From Polynucleobacter campilacus (lineage in GTDB: Bacteria > Pseudomonadota > Gammaproteobacteria > Burkholderiales > Burkholderiaceae), in assembly GCF_002206625.1 (NCBI RefSeq), contig NZ_NGUP01000001.1, positions 310,001 to 374,000 on the forward strand: DNA of 64,000 bases, written 5' to 3'. Positions within the stretch are counted from its first letter, which is position 1; each line of letters opens with the position of its first letter. Below the pieces are notes generated by a model. The model saw only the letters and a program-made list of their open reading frames with translations. It ran no database searches and was not told the DNA's origin. Of this stretch, positions 10,788-19,676 are shown in pieces. Position numbers and translations under genes: made by a program.

Positions 10788-10897
10788 GTTTTTGCTCTTG
10801 AATTCCCCCCAAAAGCCCCCATATCAATAGGGAATAGGAAAAATACCTAAACTAGCGATAATCAAAATTGCAGTGAAACATCCCATAAGGAGTCATG

Positions 10898-11719
10898 ATG
10901 AAAATGCAAAATACACTGAAGTTCATTGTTAGCGTGTGCGCTAGCGCAGTATTGCTCACAAGTAATCTTGCTTTAGCAGAGGCAACATTGCCGCAAGTTT
11001 CTCAAGCCATTCAATCTGGGCAGTTAGATAAAGCTAATGCCATGATGAAAGAGGTGCTGCAAAACCATCCGAATAGCGCTAAAGCACATTACATCGCTGC
11101 TGAACTCTATTTAAAAGAAGGTAAGTTAGACGCCGCTAGAAGCGCATTTGTGCGAGCAGAGAATCTGGCGCCAGGCTTGCCTTTTGCTAAACCAGAATCT
11201 GTGCAAAAACTCCAAGTACAACTTGCCAATAGTTCAGGCAATTCTGTTGCTGGCGCAACATCGATCTTCAGTAGTCCACTCTTTTGGGGTTTGATCGCAA
11301 TCTTAGTAGTTGGCATCATCATTGTGATGAGACGTCGTAAGGCTGAGGCAGTGCAAGTCTATAACGCACCAAGCGCTGGTTACCCTGGTACTCCAGGTAC
11401 TCCAGGCGGTCCTGCTGGCTATCCTGGTGCTCCCGGATATCCTGGAGCACCAGCAGCCGGCGGTATGGGTAGTGGCTTAGTGGGTAGTCTTGCAACTGGT
11501 GCGGCTTTAGGTGCTGGCATGTATGCTGGCCAAGCATTAGCAAGCAATCTAATGGGTGGTCACGATAATAGCCATCCAAATGCTAACCCCAATATGAATC
11601 AAGTTGGTGGCCCAGCATCCACAGATCCTAATTTTGGTGTGCGCGATACAGGCTCTTGGGATGATGGCGGTGCGAGTTCTTGGGATGATGGCGGTGGTGA
11701 TTTTATGAGTGACGTTTAG
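10898..11719 (+). CDS. Secreted/membrane TPR protein with Gly-Pro-rich tail
   Basis: Begins with a signal peptide (LALA cleavage region near residue 28), then one or two TPR-like helices (QSGQLDKANAMMKEVLQ and KEGKLDAARSAFVRAE) up to about residue 90. A membrane segment LFWGLIAILVVGIIIVM is followed by MRRRK. The remainder is low complexity: collagen-like YPGTPG/YPGAPG repeats, a Gly/Ala-rich segment, and two SWDDGG repeats near the end. The layout suggests a periplasmic TPR domain anchored by one helix and a flexible cytoplasmic tail. Function unknown. The second of two adjacent ATGs (10898) lies 5 bases after AAGGAG and is preferred. A strong terminator follows. Confidence 0.75.
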   Translation: MKMQNTLKFIVSVCASAVLLTSNLALAEATLPQVSQAIQSGQLDKANAMMKEVLQNHPNSAKAHYIAAELYLKEGKLDAARSAFVRAENLAPGLPFAKPESVQKLQVQLANSSGNSVAGATSIFSSPLFWGLIAILVVGIIIVMRRRKAEAVQVYNAPSAGYPGTPGTPGGPAGYPGAPGYPGAPAAGGMGSGLVGSLATGAALGAGMYAGQALASNLMGGHDNSHPNANPNMNQVGGPASTDPNFGVRDTGSWDDGGASSWDDGGGDFMSDV

Positions 11720-11752
11720 CATAAAACCTCTCGTTATCCTGGGATGCCCAAT

Positions 11753-11784
11753 AAAAAACCACCGAATGCGGTGGTTTTTTATTT
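11753..11784. terminator. Bidirectional intrinsic terminator
   Basis: A perfect 12-bp inverted repeat (AAAAAACCACCG / CGGTGGTTTTTT) around an AATG loop. It gives a T-tract on both strands and sits between the convergent TPR-protein and Bug-protein genes. Confidence 0.92.
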
Positions 11785-11810
11785 GAAGCAAAGGAAAAAT
11801 TCAGAAAGAT

Positions 11811-12773
11811 CTACTTAATCATTCCTGCATTCTTTGCATCTTCCATGGCTTGAGGAATTTTCTCTTTCATGAAGGCTGGCATTTTTGCCAAAGGCACATC
11901 TACAATCACAAACCCAGAGTCTTCTAGCTTCTTCTTAGTTTCAGGATCAGCATTGAGCTTTGCAAAGTAGTCAGACATCTTTTGCTGCAATACCAGCGGC
12001 GTAGCTTTAGGTACAGCAACACCACGATAAGCGCCATCTACCCAGTTCAGACCTAATTCTTTAAAGGTTGGCACATCTGGCAGGGCAGGGTTACGTTTCT
12101 CAGTAGCAATAGCTAGTGTACGTACCTTACCTTTTTGCTGAATCGCTAATGGCAGATACCCCATTGCGCCATCTACGTGTATCCCAATCAAAGCAGTAAT
12201 TAAATCACCGGTACCTTTAAAAGGAACGTAATTGATTTTGACGCCAGCTAATTTATTTAAGCGCTCTACAGCCATGTGGTTTGCAGAGAACTGCGCTGAA
12301 CCTGCTAAAGACATCTTGCCCGGCTCTTTCTTGGCAGCAGCAATAAATTCTTGATAGGTCTTATATGGACTATCCGCAGAGACCATCAAAGCATCTGGAG
12401 TGAAATGGTAGTAATAGATCGCATTAATATCTTCAGTCTTGTACTGAATACCTTCTTGTAAGGGCTGCAAGATCGTATGCGGAATATTGACGCCCACTAC
12501 GGTAGTGCCGTCAGCAGGATAGGTGTTGAGAGCGCTCCATACCAAAGCACCGCCAGCACCAGCGCGATTCATCACTACCATGGGCTGATTAAATTTCTTG
12601 GCAGAAATATCGGCTTGATAACGCGCCACTAAATCAGACTCGCCCGCAGCAGGAAAGGGAATGATGTACTGAATAGTTTTATCCGGGAAGGGTTGAGCAC
12701 TAGCCCCCGATAGCAACCCAAAAGAAAGCAAGCAAGCACTCAGTACAGCACTCAGTAATTTAAATCGCTTCAT
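11811..12773 (-). CDS. Bug-family (TctC-like) periplasmic binding protein
   Basis: The 320-residue protein has a signal peptide ending ASAQ near residue 27 and the Bug/TctC fold signature PFPDKTIQYIIPFPAAG. Family members capture carboxylates in the periplasm, usually for a TctAB permease, but no permease genes are nearby. Its start overlaps the stop of the tartrate/malate dehydrogenase gene by 4 bases (ATGA), so the two are cotranslated. That pairing makes a hydroxy-dicarboxylate such as tartrate or malate the most likely ligand; this is inference from context. Confidence 0.88.
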   Translation of the reverse strand: MKRFKLLSAVLSACLLSFGLLSGASAQPFPDKTIQYIIPFPAAGESDLVARYQADISAKKFNQPMVVMNRAGAGGALVWSALNTYPADGTTVVGVNIPHTILQPLQEGIQYKTEDINAIYYYHFTPDALMVSADSPYKTYQEFIAAAKKEPGKMSLAGSAQFSANHMAVERLNKLAGVKINYVPFKGTGDLITALIGIHVDGAMGYLPLAIQQKGKVRTLAIATEKRNPALPDVPTFKELGLNWVDGAYRGVAVPKATPLVLQQKMSDYFAKLNADPETKKKLEDSGFVIVDVPLAKMPAFMKEKIPQAMEDAKNAGMIK

Positions 12774-13837
12774 TTAGAAATCTCCTCGATAACTGCACTA
12801 GTAACATCACTCATCATCGCGCTGCCGCCAAGATCACGAGTGTGTAGCTTTGGATTGGCTGTCACTTTTTCAATCGCGGCCATTAATTTTGCACCTAGGG
12901 CTTTTTCACCTAGGAAGTCGAGCATCATCACTGCGGACCAGAAAGTACCGATCGGATTGGCAAGGCCTTTACCCATGATGTCAAACGCAGAACCATGAAT
13001 GGGTTCAAACATCGATGGATAGCGGCGCTCTGGATCTAGGTTTGCAGTTGGTGCAATACCTAAACTACCTGCGAGTGCTGCGGCTAAATCACTGAGTACG
13101 TCTGCGTGCAAGTTGGTTGCCACAATGGTGTCTAAAGACTCAGGGCGATTGACCATGCGTGCTGTTGCGGCATCAACCAATTCTTTATCCCAGGTGACAT
13201 CCGGAAAATCTTTAGCAACGATGTTGGCGATTTCATCCCACATCACCATGCCATGACGCTGCGCATTCGATTTAGTAATGACGGTCAAGTGCTTACGAGG
13301 GCGTGACTGCGCTAATTTAAAAGCAAAGCGCTGTACACGCTCAACTCCAACGCGCGTCATGATGCTCATATCGGAAGCTACTTCAATGGGGTGCCCTTGA
13401 TGCGCTCTGCCACCAACACCAGAGTATTCGCCTTCAGAGTTCTCACGCACAATTACCCAATCGAGTTGACCAGGCTTGCAATTACGCAATGGTGTTTCAA
13501 TTCCGGGAAGAATGCGAGTAGGGCGTACGTTGGCATACTGATCAAAGCCCTGACAGATTTTGAGACGCAAGCCCCACAAAGTAATGTGATCAGGAATTTT
13601 TGGGTCACCAGCGGAACCAAACAAGATGGCGTCTTTAGAGCGCAAAGGCTCCAGACCATCATCGGGCATCATGATGCCGTGTTTGCGGTAGTAATCACCA
13701 CCCCAATCAAAGTGCTCAAAATCAAAAGCGACTTCAGGATGTTTTTTGCTTAAGGCATTCAGAACCTTTTCGCACTCAGGAATAACTTCTTTGCCAATTC
13801 CGTCACCCGGAATGGACGCTATCTTGTACGTCTTCAT
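12770..13837 (-). CDS. Tartrate/D-malate dehydrogenase-like beta-decarboxylating enzyme
   Basis: A 355-residue member of the isocitrate/isopropylmalate dehydrogenase family. It begins MKTYKIASIPGDGIG, has RENSEGEYSG around the catalytic tyrosine, TKSNAQRHG around the catalytic lysine, and DVLSDLAA metal-ligand aspartates. The sequence resembles TtuC/DmlA tartrate or D-malate dehydrogenases, which oxidise and decarboxylate with NAD and Mn/Mg. The ATG at 13837 is preferred because AGGAG lies 5 bases upstream and the conserved start matches; a longer frame to 13891 would add 18 unlikely residues. Cotranslated with the Bug gene downstream. Exact substrate uncertain. Confidence 0.85.
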   Translation of the reverse strand: MKTYKIASIPGDGIGKEVIPECEKVLNALSKKHPEVAFDFEHFDWGGDYYRKHGIMMPDDGLEPLRSKDAILFGSAGDPKIPDHITLWGLRLKICQGFDQYANVRPTRILPGIETPLRNCKPGQLDWVIVRENSEGEYSGVGGRAHQGHPIEVASDMSIMTRVGVERVQRFAFKLAQSRPRKHLTVITKSNAQRHGMVMWDEIANIVAKDFPDVTWDKELVDAATARMVNRPESLDTIVATNLHADVLSDLAAALAGSLGIAPTANLDPERRYPSMFEPIHGSAFDIMGKGLANPIGTFWSAVMMLDFLGEKALGAKLMAAIEKVTANPKLHTRDLGGSAMMSDVTSAVIEEISK

Positions 13838-13943
13838 GTGTCTCCTACTGTTCTTTTTATGGGCAGCTGCATCGGCAGCTATCTGACCCATTATGCAATC
13901 CCTGATCCCCTAGAGACCTCAAAACAACAAAAATAGTCTCATT

Positions 13944-13980
13944 TTTACGGTTTTTACATATACTGTATAAATATACAGTA
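13944..13980 (+). promoter_or_regulatory. LexA (SOS) box over the umuDC promoter
   Basis: Positions 13961-13980 read TACTGTATAAATATACAGTA, a CTGT-N8-ACAG palindrome matching the gammaproteobacterial LexA consensus at nearly every base. It overlaps a plausible promoter (TTTACG at 13944, TATAAA at 13966, 16-base spacer). Transcription would start only a few bases before the umuD ATG, so the mRNA may be almost leaderless. Confidence 0.88.
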
Positions 13981-13985
13981 TATTA

Positions 13986-14489
13986 ATGACTATGAACCAG
14001 CAAATGAGTCCCATCAAAGTCAGCCTAAGCCAGAGCCCACAAGCCTTGGGGGCGTATTTTGCCGCCTATGAGACCAGGCTCCTGAGCCACCGGATTTCGG
14101 CAGGATTTCCTAGTCCAGCGGCGGATTACGCTGAGGATGGCCTCGATTTGAACCATTACCTCGTTCAGAACAAGCCGGCCACTTTTATGTTCACGGTGAA
14201 GGGCGATTCCATGCTGGGGGCAGGCATTTGCGATGGCGATAAGGTGGTCGTTGATAAAGCCCTGAAGCCAAAACATAAAGATATCGTGGTGGCGGTAGTT
14301 GATAGCGAGTACACCATCAAGCGCTTGTATCAATTACGCGGCCGCATTGAACTCCAAGCAGAAAATCCCAACTATCAAGCCATCACCTTTAACGAAGGTA
14401 GCGAGTTGCAAATTTGGGGTGTCGTTGTCGGGGTAGTACGCAAGTACAGCAATGCAAGTACGAGATACAACAAGGAGGCAAAGTCATGA
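13986..14489 (+). CDS. umuD: UmuD-like S24 autopeptidase, polymerase V subunit
   Basis: The 167-residue protein has the LexA/UmuD peptidase fold. The Ala39-Gly40 bond in ISAGFPSP is the expected self-cleavage site, Ser75 in GDSMLGAG the nucleophile and Lys112 in [10 protein letters not shown] the general base. After RecA-stimulated cleavage UmuD' joins UmuC to form translesion polymerase V. The LexA box just upstream supports SOS control. The ATG at 13986 has no ribosome binding site; ATGs at 13992 and 14004 are alternatives. It overlaps umuC by 4 bases. Confidence 0.93.
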   Translation: MTMNQQMSPIKVSLSQSPQALGAYFAAYETRLLSHRISAGFPSPAADYAEDGLDLNHYLVQNKPATFMFTVKGDSMLGAGICDGDKVVVDKALKPKHKDIVVAVVDSEYTIKRLYQLRGRIELQAENPNYQAITFNEGSELQIWGVVVGVVRKYSNASTRYNKEAKS

Positions 14490-15778
14490 GTCCCCTTTTT
14501 GCACTCGTTGATGTCAATAATTTCTATGTATCTTGTGAGCGTGTGTTTCAGCCCAAGTTAGAAGAAGTGCCAATGGTAGTGCTCTCGAATAACGATGGTT
14601 GTGCAGTAGCGCGTAGTGCGGAAGTCAAAGCGCTGGGTGTCAAGATGGGGACGCCTTGGTTTCAGATGCAAGAGCTTGCTAAGAAGCACGGCATTCAGGC
14701 CTATTCATCTAATTACACCTTGTATGGGGATATGAGTAGCCGCGTAGTGCAAGTGCTTAAAGCCTTTACGCCAAATCTTGAGGTCTACAGCATCGATGAG
14801 AGCTTTTTGCAGGTCGAGACAGTCTTAAAACAATACCAAGACACAATTGAGCTCGGAACAAAAATCAAGCAGCAAGTCAAAGATACCACTGGTCTGCCAG
14901 TCTGTGTCGGTATTGGAGCGAGCAAGACCTTAGCCAAGTTAGCCAATCACTTAGCTAAGAAACACAAACAGTTTGCTGGAGTGTGTGATGTCAACGCCAT
15001 GGCAAAGCCAGAGCTCTACCAATGGATGAGTGAGACACCAGCAGCTGAGGTATGGGGTGTTGGTAGACAGATTGCCAAAAAACTCACAGCCCAAAACATT
15101 CATAGCGTATTTGATCTCTTGCAAGCTTCACCACAAGCGATGCGCCAACAGTTTGGGGTGGTAATGGAACGCCTTTGTTATGAGCTGCGTGGGACTTCTT
15201 GTGTAGAGCTTGAAGAAGTGGCGCCAGCCAAACAACAAATCATTGCCTCACGTAGTTTTGGAAAGCTCGTTACGAGCCAGGCAGAGCTTGCCCAGTCAGT
15301 AGCTACCCATGTAGCGCGTGCAGCCGAAAAACTGAGAGTCCAAAACAGCACCACGAGCGCGCTCACCGTATTTATTCAAACTAATCCATTTAAGCAATAT
15401 GAGCCGCAGCATCATCAGAGCATCACGATTCCACTGCCTGACCCAAGCGATAACACGCTGACATTAACTAACGCAGCGCTTGCAGGCCTGAAGCAAATTT
15501 ATAAACCAAACTTTCGGTATAAGAAGGCGGGTGTCATTCTCAACCTCATTAGTGACAAGCCTACTGTGCAGCAATCCTTATTTGAAGATATCGAAAGCAA
15601 AGGCAAATCTGCACATCTCATGAAGGCGATGGATCAGATCAATACGCGTTTTGGTAATGCAGTGCTGAGATCAGCGGCAGCAGGAACAAACAATACAAAG
15701 CAAGAGTGGCAAATGAAATCAGGCAATAAGTCACCAAACTACACCACGCAGTGGGATGAGTTGCCAGTAGCGAGATAA
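14486..15778 (+). CDS. umuC: UmuC, translesion DNA polymerase V catalytic subunit
   Basis: A 430-residue Y-family polymerase. [15 protein letters not shown] at the N terminus carries the first catalytic aspartate and [10 protein letters not shown] the SIDE motif; [20 protein letters not shown] is also typical of the family. A UmuC-type C-terminal domain follows ([12 protein letters not shown] near residue 365). The ATG at 14486 overlaps the umuD stop (ATGA) and follows AAGGAGG by 7 bases, so this start is firm. It acts with UmuD' in error-prone bypass of DNA lesions and is in the same SOS operon. Confidence 0.95.
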   Translation: MSPLFALVDVNNFYVSCERVFQPKLEEVPMVVLSNNDGCAVARSAEVKALGVKMGTPWFQMQELAKKHGIQAYSSNYTLYGDMSSRVVQVLKAFTPNLEVYSIDESFLQVETVLKQYQDTIELGTKIKQQVKDTTGLPVCVGIGASKTLAKLANHLAKKHKQFAGVCDVNAMAKPELYQWMSETPAAEVWGVGRQIAKKLTAQNIHSVFDLLQASPQAMRQQFGVVMERLCYELRGTSCVELEEVAPAKQQIIASRSFGKLVTSQAELAQSVATHVARAAEKLRVQNSTTSALTVFIQTNPFKQYEPQHHQSITIPLPDPSDNTLTLTNAALAGLKQIYKPNFRYKKAGVILNLISDKPTVQQSLFEDIESKGKSAHLMKAMDQINTRFGNAVLRSAAAGTNNTKQEWQMKSGNKSPNYTTQWDELPVAR

Positions 15779-15809
15779 ATGAAGTAACACAACACACAAA
15801 GGAGAAAAA

Positions 15810-15953
15810 ATGGAAACTATCAGCAACTTAATAAATAACTTTAATGGCATCTCATTGGCAGTCATCATGATTCTGTCTTACTGCGCAGTGCTCAAAAACA
15901 CCAAGCGTCATGAAAGCGAAACAAAGCCAGTATTTAATCGTAGATACGAGTAA
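15810..15953 (+). CDS. Small membrane protein at the end of the umuDC operon
   Basis: A 47-residue frame begins 31 bases after the umuC stop and has a proper AAAGGAG ribosome binding site 5 bases before its ATG. The middle (ISLAVIMILSYCAVL, residues 14-28) is a single short membrane helix. The C-terminal 19 residues are polar and rich in Lys, Arg and Glu. It is followed by an intrinsic terminator, so it is probably the last cistron of the LexA-controlled operon. I do not recognise the family. A role as an SOS-induced membrane peptide (as with TisB- or SulA-like responses) is only a guess. Confidence 0.55.
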   Translation: METISNLINNFNGISLAVIMILSYCAVLKNTKRHESETKPVFNRRYE

Positions 15954-16010
15954 AGATCAGTAAATAAGCAGTAAATCAGTAGTAAGCCGAAGTAGGTTTT
16001 GAAAGCAGGG

Positions 16011-16052
16011 GGGAGTAAGGAAATCACGGATTCCTTATTCCCTAATTCTTTT
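16011..16052 (+). terminator. Intrinsic terminator of the umuDC operon
   Basis: GGGAGTAAGGAA pairs with TTCCTTATTCCC (12 bp, one G-U) around an 8-base loop and is followed by TAATTCTTTT. It lies 58 bases after the 47-residue ORF. Confidence 0.75.
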
Positions 16053-16146
16053 GGGGCCCTGTATGAGGCTATTAAGCATAATTCCCCTATGTAATATATG
16101 GCTTTTCGTAAAGCAACAAAGAGACAAAGTTCGTTAAGATTGAAAC

Positions 16147-16689
16147 ATGAATGAAGACAAGCAAACCTATCTAGATAAAAAATTGCGCCCATTACCACGT
16201 TGGATATTTATGTCCCGTTGGTTGCAGGCACCTTTATATATTGGTCTCATCGTTGCCCAAGGTGTTTATGTTTGGCAGTTCTGGATAGAGCTCTACCATC
16301 TGATTACCATGATGTCGAATAAGGATATGACTGAAACGGCATTAATGCTTGTCGTCTTAGGTTTAATAGACGTCGTGATGATTTCTAACTTGTTAGTTAT
16401 GGTCATCCTTGGTGGTTGGGAGACCTTTGTATCGCGTTTGGAGCTGGAAAACCATCCTGACCAGCCTGAGTGGTTGTCTCATGTAAATGCCGGTGTTCTG
16501 AAGGTGAAGTTAGCAACAGCCATTATTGGTATTTCATCGATTCATTTGCTCAAGACCTTTATTAATGCTGCGTCCTATGATGAAAAGACATTAATGTGGC
16601 AGACCCTCATCCACATTACCTTTGTATTGTCTGCCATTGCCATTGCCTATACTGAAAAAATAGTTCATTCATCACATAAACCGGATTGA
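16147..16689 (+). CDS. UPF0114 (YqhA-family) membrane protein
   Basis: The 180-residue protein has four hydrophobic segments (about residues 27-47, 64-90, 116-140 and 150-168) and the family-typical [12 protein letters not shown] start and [20 protein letters not shown] centre. Proteins of this family sit in the inner membrane and have no established function. It stands alone between the umuDC terminator and a convergent toxin-antitoxin pair. Only a weak ribosome binding site precedes the ATG. Confidence 0.88.
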   Translation: MNEDKQTYLDKKLRPLPRWIFMSRWLQAPLYIGLIVAQGVYVWQFWIELYHLITMMSNKDMTETALMLVVLGLIDVVMISNLLVMVILGGWETFVSRLELENHPDQPEWLSHVNAGVLKVKLATAIIGISSIHLLKTFINAASYDEKTLMWQTLIHITFVLSAIAIAYTEKIVHSSHKPD

Positions 16690-16719
16690 GAATGAGGGTG
16701 GGTAGACTCTCTTGTTCTT

Positions 16720-17007
16720 TTAGGTGGCCTTCAGCTCAAACTTAATAATCTTTCCCAATGCAGTGGCTGCGCTTGCGAGCGTAATTAACGTCAAGCTGGT
16801 ATCGCTCTCATCGAGTAAGCGATTTAGGGCAGCACGACTGGTGTGCATTCTCTTGGCCATGGATGTTTTAGTCAAGTTTTGTTTTGCCATCTCTCGTTCG
16901 ATTTGCCAGGCGATGACTCGTTTTACTGCTACTGCAGTAGAGTGCTCAAGGAGAGACTCATCCTTTAGGAATTCATCGAAATTACTGCCAATATGTTTTT
17001 TCTTCAT
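16720..17007 (-). CDS. XRE-family antitoxin (HigA-like)
   Basis: The 95-residue protein has a helix-turn-helix in its middle (LTKTSMAKRMHTSRAALNRLLD, about residues 45-66), like the HigA class of antitoxins. Its start overlaps the toxin stop by 4 bases (ATGA). It would bind and neutralise the upstream-encoded toxin and repress the operon. Toxin before antitoxin is the higBA order. Confidence 0.88.
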   Translation of the reverse strand: MKKKHIGSNFDEFLKDESLLEHSTAVAVKRVIAWQIEREMAKQNLTKTSMAKRMHTSRAALNRLLDESDTSLTLITLASAATALGKIIKFELKAT

Positions 17008-17351
17008 AAACGTTTCCTTAACTGCTTGACTCTGGGTTTTGCTAAATCTAAATCTGGTTTTGGTATCTTCTGTTGCTTCTTGATAAAACCATGGATTAAC
17101 ACCATGGCATTACCCTCAAGTACAAATAGAACTCTGGCAATATTTCCACTCAATTTGCTACGAACTTCCCAGATATCACTATTTATATATCTAACTAATG
17201 GCATACCAAGAGGCCAGCCAAATTGAACAGTTTTAATATCCTCTCCTATGAGCTTTTTATCTCTAGGCGTCAGCAGTTGAAGCCAATCTCTAACTGGTTC
17301 TTTTCTTGTTTCAGTTTCAAAAAAGTACACATCTAGCTTTGGAGTTCTCAT
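17004..17351 (-). CDS. RelE/HigB-type toxin (Gp49-like)
   Basis: From the ATG at 17351 the product has 115 residues. It shows the phage Gp49/HigB fold: LDVYFFETETRKEPVRDWL at the start, a central GMPLVRYINSDIWEVRSKL and the RVLFVL and LIHGFIKKQQKIP strands, ending in a basic tail. Such toxins cleave mRNA on the ribosome. An upstream in-frame ATG at 17378 would add MYHYWYAIW, which does not look like the family start. It forms an operon with the antitoxin. Confidence 0.86.
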   Translation of the reverse strand: MRTPKLDVYFFETETRKEPVRDWLQLLTPRDKKLIGEDIKTVQFGWPLGMPLVRYINSDIWEVRSKLSGNIARVLFVLEGNAMVLIHGFIKKQQKIPKPDLDLAKPRVKQLRKRL

Positions 17352-17428
17352 CCAAATAGCGTACCAATAATGATACATATATTACATCAGAAATGACTAA
17401 TTTGTTTGTAGGAATAGTTGGCTTATAG

Positions 17429-17821
17429 ATGGCTCTAATTAGGGCATACAATTTAACTTTGTATATGAGAGTTGAATTGAACCCCAATCCCTGCTTTGAA
17501 TGCGGCCAGTGTTGCCAACATTTTCGGGTGAGTTTTTATCATGCTGAAATTGAAGGTAATGGGGTGGGCATAGTGCCAGCAAAGCTCACTACCAAAATAT
17601 CAGAGCACCTCGCGTGTATGAAGGGCACAGAGAAGGGCGGGGCACCTTGCATAGCTCTTACTCATAATAAAGAAGAGGGTTGGCGCTGCTCAATCTATGA
17701 AGATCGACCAAGCCCTTGCCGAGAATTTAATATTCTCAATGAAGACGGCACACCCAACTCTGATTGTCTAAAGCTACAGCAAGTAGCCAAACAGAAAAAA
17801 GCCTTACTTAGCCAAATTTAG
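17429..17821 (+). CDS. YkgJ-family cysteine cluster protein
   Basis: A 130-residue protein with PCFECGQCCQHFRVSF and later cysteines (LACMKG, APCIAL, WRCSIYEDRPSPCREF, DCLKL). This is the zinc/iron-chelating CxxCxxCC pattern of the YkgJ family, of unknown biochemical role. The true start may be the ATG at 17465 (MRVELNPNPCFEC), because the first 12 residues look uncharacteristic. The 3' end overlaps the convergent Bug gene by 18 bases. Confidence 0.85.
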   Translation: MALIRAYNLTLYMRVELNPNPCFECGQCCQHFRVSFYHAEIEGNGVGIVPAKLTTKISEHLACMKGTEKGGAPCIALTHNKEEGWRCSIYEDRPSPCREFNILNEDGTPNSDCLKLQQVAKQKKALLSQI

Positions 17822-18778
17822 ACTCTTCAGGATTTGACTAAACGCTGCGTACTCTTGAGTGAGCTTTTCTTGCAACTCTTTGCCAGTGAGTACAGCTGAA
17901 GACTCCCCTGACTCATCTAAGTAACGCAGGGTATCTGGCTCTTTCATCGCCTTACTGTAGGCTTGGACAATTTGATTGATACGTTCGGGCTTTGTGTCCT
18001 TAGGGGCAAGAATGACACGCCATAGCAAAGTCTCTTCTTTAGCAAGGCCAATATCTTTTAAAGAGCTCGCATTTGGGAACTGGGCATTTCTGTTGACCGA
18101 AGAAACTAATAAACATTTAGCCTTACCCACATTTGCGTGCTGCAGCACTGGTGGAATAGAGCCCACATAAATATCAATCTGATTCGATAAGAAGCCGATA
18201 ATGGTTTCGCCAGCACCTTTATAAGGGACATCGACTGTTTGAATATTTTGGGTTCTAAAGATGCGCTCAGCAGCAAGCTGTGCAGGACCACCTAGACCAT
18301 CGGTTCCGTAAGTGTATTTCTTGGGATTTTTACGCAACTCTTCCATCAAGGCTTTACCGTCATTTGCCGGAAAGTCTGGGCGCACACAAAAGATATAAGG
18401 GGCCGTAGAGAGCTGAATCACCGGAATGTAATCACTCGGCGTATAGGGCACTTTGCTAGTTTGTGGCACCACGGTTACTGGTGCAGGCCATACGCCGGCT
18501 AAGGTATAACCATCGGGTACAGAGTTAATCACTTGTGCAAGGCCAATGGTGCCTCCAGCACCGGCTACGTTCTGAATACTAATCGGCCCACCAATAAAGC
18601 GTTGCGCATCTTTCGAGACCACCCGAAATAAGGCGTCAGTGCCACCACCAGGCGCAGTAGGCACAATCAATTTCGTGACCGTTTGTGCAAGGACAGGGCT
18701 TTGTAATAAGTAGATAACGCTAAGACCAAATAAACCCTTAGCGAGAGATTGAGTGAGTGTGATCATTAAGTGGCGCAT
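17804..18778 (-). CDS. Bug-family (TctC-like) periplasmic binding protein
   Basis: A 324-residue protein with a signal peptide (cleavage near LAQ-TVTK, residue 32) and the Bug signature KLIVPTAPGGGTDALFR. It probably binds a carboxylate in the periplasm. It is 25 bases downstream of the amidohydrolase on the same strand, so the pair probably form an operon for uptake and hydrolysis of an aromatic-derived or lactone acid; that is inference. The first ATG has AAGG 8 bases upstream. Confidence 0.87.
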   Translation of the reverse strand: MRHLMITLTQSLAKGLFGLSVIYLLQSPVLAQTVTKLIVPTAPGGGTDALFRVVSKDAQRFIGGPISIQNVAGAGGTIGLAQVINSVPDGYTLAGVWPAPVTVVPQTSKVPYTPSDYIPVIQLSTAPYIFCVRPDFPANDGKALMEELRKNPKKYTYGTDGLGGPAQLAAERIFRTQNIQTVDVPYKGAGETIIGFLSNQIDIYVGSIPPVLQHANVGKAKCLLVSSVNRNAQFPNASSLKDIGLAKEETLLWRVILAPKDTKPERINQIVQAYSKAMKEPDTLRYLDESGESSAVLTGKELQEKLTQEYAAFSQILKSLNLAK

Positions 18779-18803
18779 AGCAGAACCTTAGAGGAAGCTG
18801 AGT

Positions 18804-19631
18804 CTAAAAATGAAACAGCGTTTTAGGATTATGAATGAAAATATCTTCCCAAATTGCCGAATCGTCAACTGCTGATTCAATCCAAGTCAAGCAATCAGCG
18901 TAAGTAAATTGGTTTTCATAGCTCAGCCAAGGCCAGTCGCTAGCCCAGACTAGCTGTTTTGGGTTTGCTGCTACTAGGGCATCAACATAAGGCTGAATGC
19001 TGACACCATTCAAAGACCCTACTCGATAGGGTGCAGAAAGCTTAACCCAAACCTGGCCGGTCTCAAGAGCTCGCAAAGTGTTCTGAAAAGATGCACTGTT
19101 AATACCTGCCTTCGGGTCAGGGTTGCCAAAGTGATCCAGAACCAAAGTAGCACCACTTGCCAGAATCTGAGGAACGACCTGTTCTTGTAAGTGGTCTTCT
19201 ATAAATAATTCAATATGCAGATCAAGGTCTCTTGCTAAAGCGAGCAGTTTTTTATATTGCGCACTATTAATATCCGGAAGAACTTTCTTCTTATTCCAAT
19301 TGAGTCGTATACCAACAATGCCAATTTCTTGCATTAGATGCAATTGACGCTCAAGAGTAATGATCTCTGTAGTAGGATCGATAATTGCTGTACCTCTCAG
19401 TTGATCCGGAAAGTTGTGAAGCGCATCAAATAGCAAGGTATTGTTTGCGCCATAAAAGCTTGGGGCTGTTAAAACCCCATGAGAAATGCCATGGCTATGG
19501 AGAACGTCTAGATATTCTTTGGCACTTACATCTCTTGCAGGGCGAGAGTGAATGTCAGAGGCTAAAGGAAAGTCCAACGCCATAATATGGGCGTGGCAAT
19601 CTATTCCTGTGACTTTGCTTTTATCCTGCAT
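18804..19631 (-). CDS. Amidohydrolase, 2-pyrone-4,6-dicarboxylate hydrolase-like
   Basis: A 275-residue TIM-barrel metal hydrolase. DCHAHI at residues 11-16 is the first metal motif, TLVLDHFGNPDP carries a later histidine and WASDWPWL the barrel-end aspartate. This pattern fits the LigI/2-pyrone-4,6-dicarboxylate hydrolase branch of the amidohydrolase superfamily, which opens lactone rings in aromatic-acid breakdown. It is on the minus strand with a Bug binding protein, and divergent from the lyase gene at 19677, sharing a 45-base promoter region. Substrate uncertain. Confidence 0.82.
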   Translation of the reverse strand: MQDKSKVTGIDCHAHIMALDFPLASDIHSRPARDVSAKEYLDVLHSHGISHGVLTAPSFYGANNTLLFDALHNFPDQLRGTAIIDPTTEIITLERQLHLMQEIGIVGIRLNWNKKKVLPDINSAQYKKLLALARDLDLHIELFIEDHLQEQVVPQILASGATLVLDHFGNPDPKAGINSASFQNTLRALETGQVWVKLSAPYRVGSLNGVSIQPYVDALVAANPKQLVWASDWPWLSYENQFTYADCLTWIESAVDDSAIWEDIFIHNPKTLFHF

Positions 19632-19676
19632 CCGCCTTTAGATTCATCCTTATAATTCTGTAAAAAGGAGACTACC

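Noticed and set aside
11375..11460. Short CCTGGT/CCAGGT repeats
   Set aside because: They encode the collagen-like Pro-Gly tail of the TPR protein in frame; ordinary low complexity.
15908..16198. Minus-strand frame of 96 codons
   Set aside because: It overlaps the umuDC-operon small ORF, the terminator and the UPF0114 gene start, has no ribosome binding site and no recognisable protein features.
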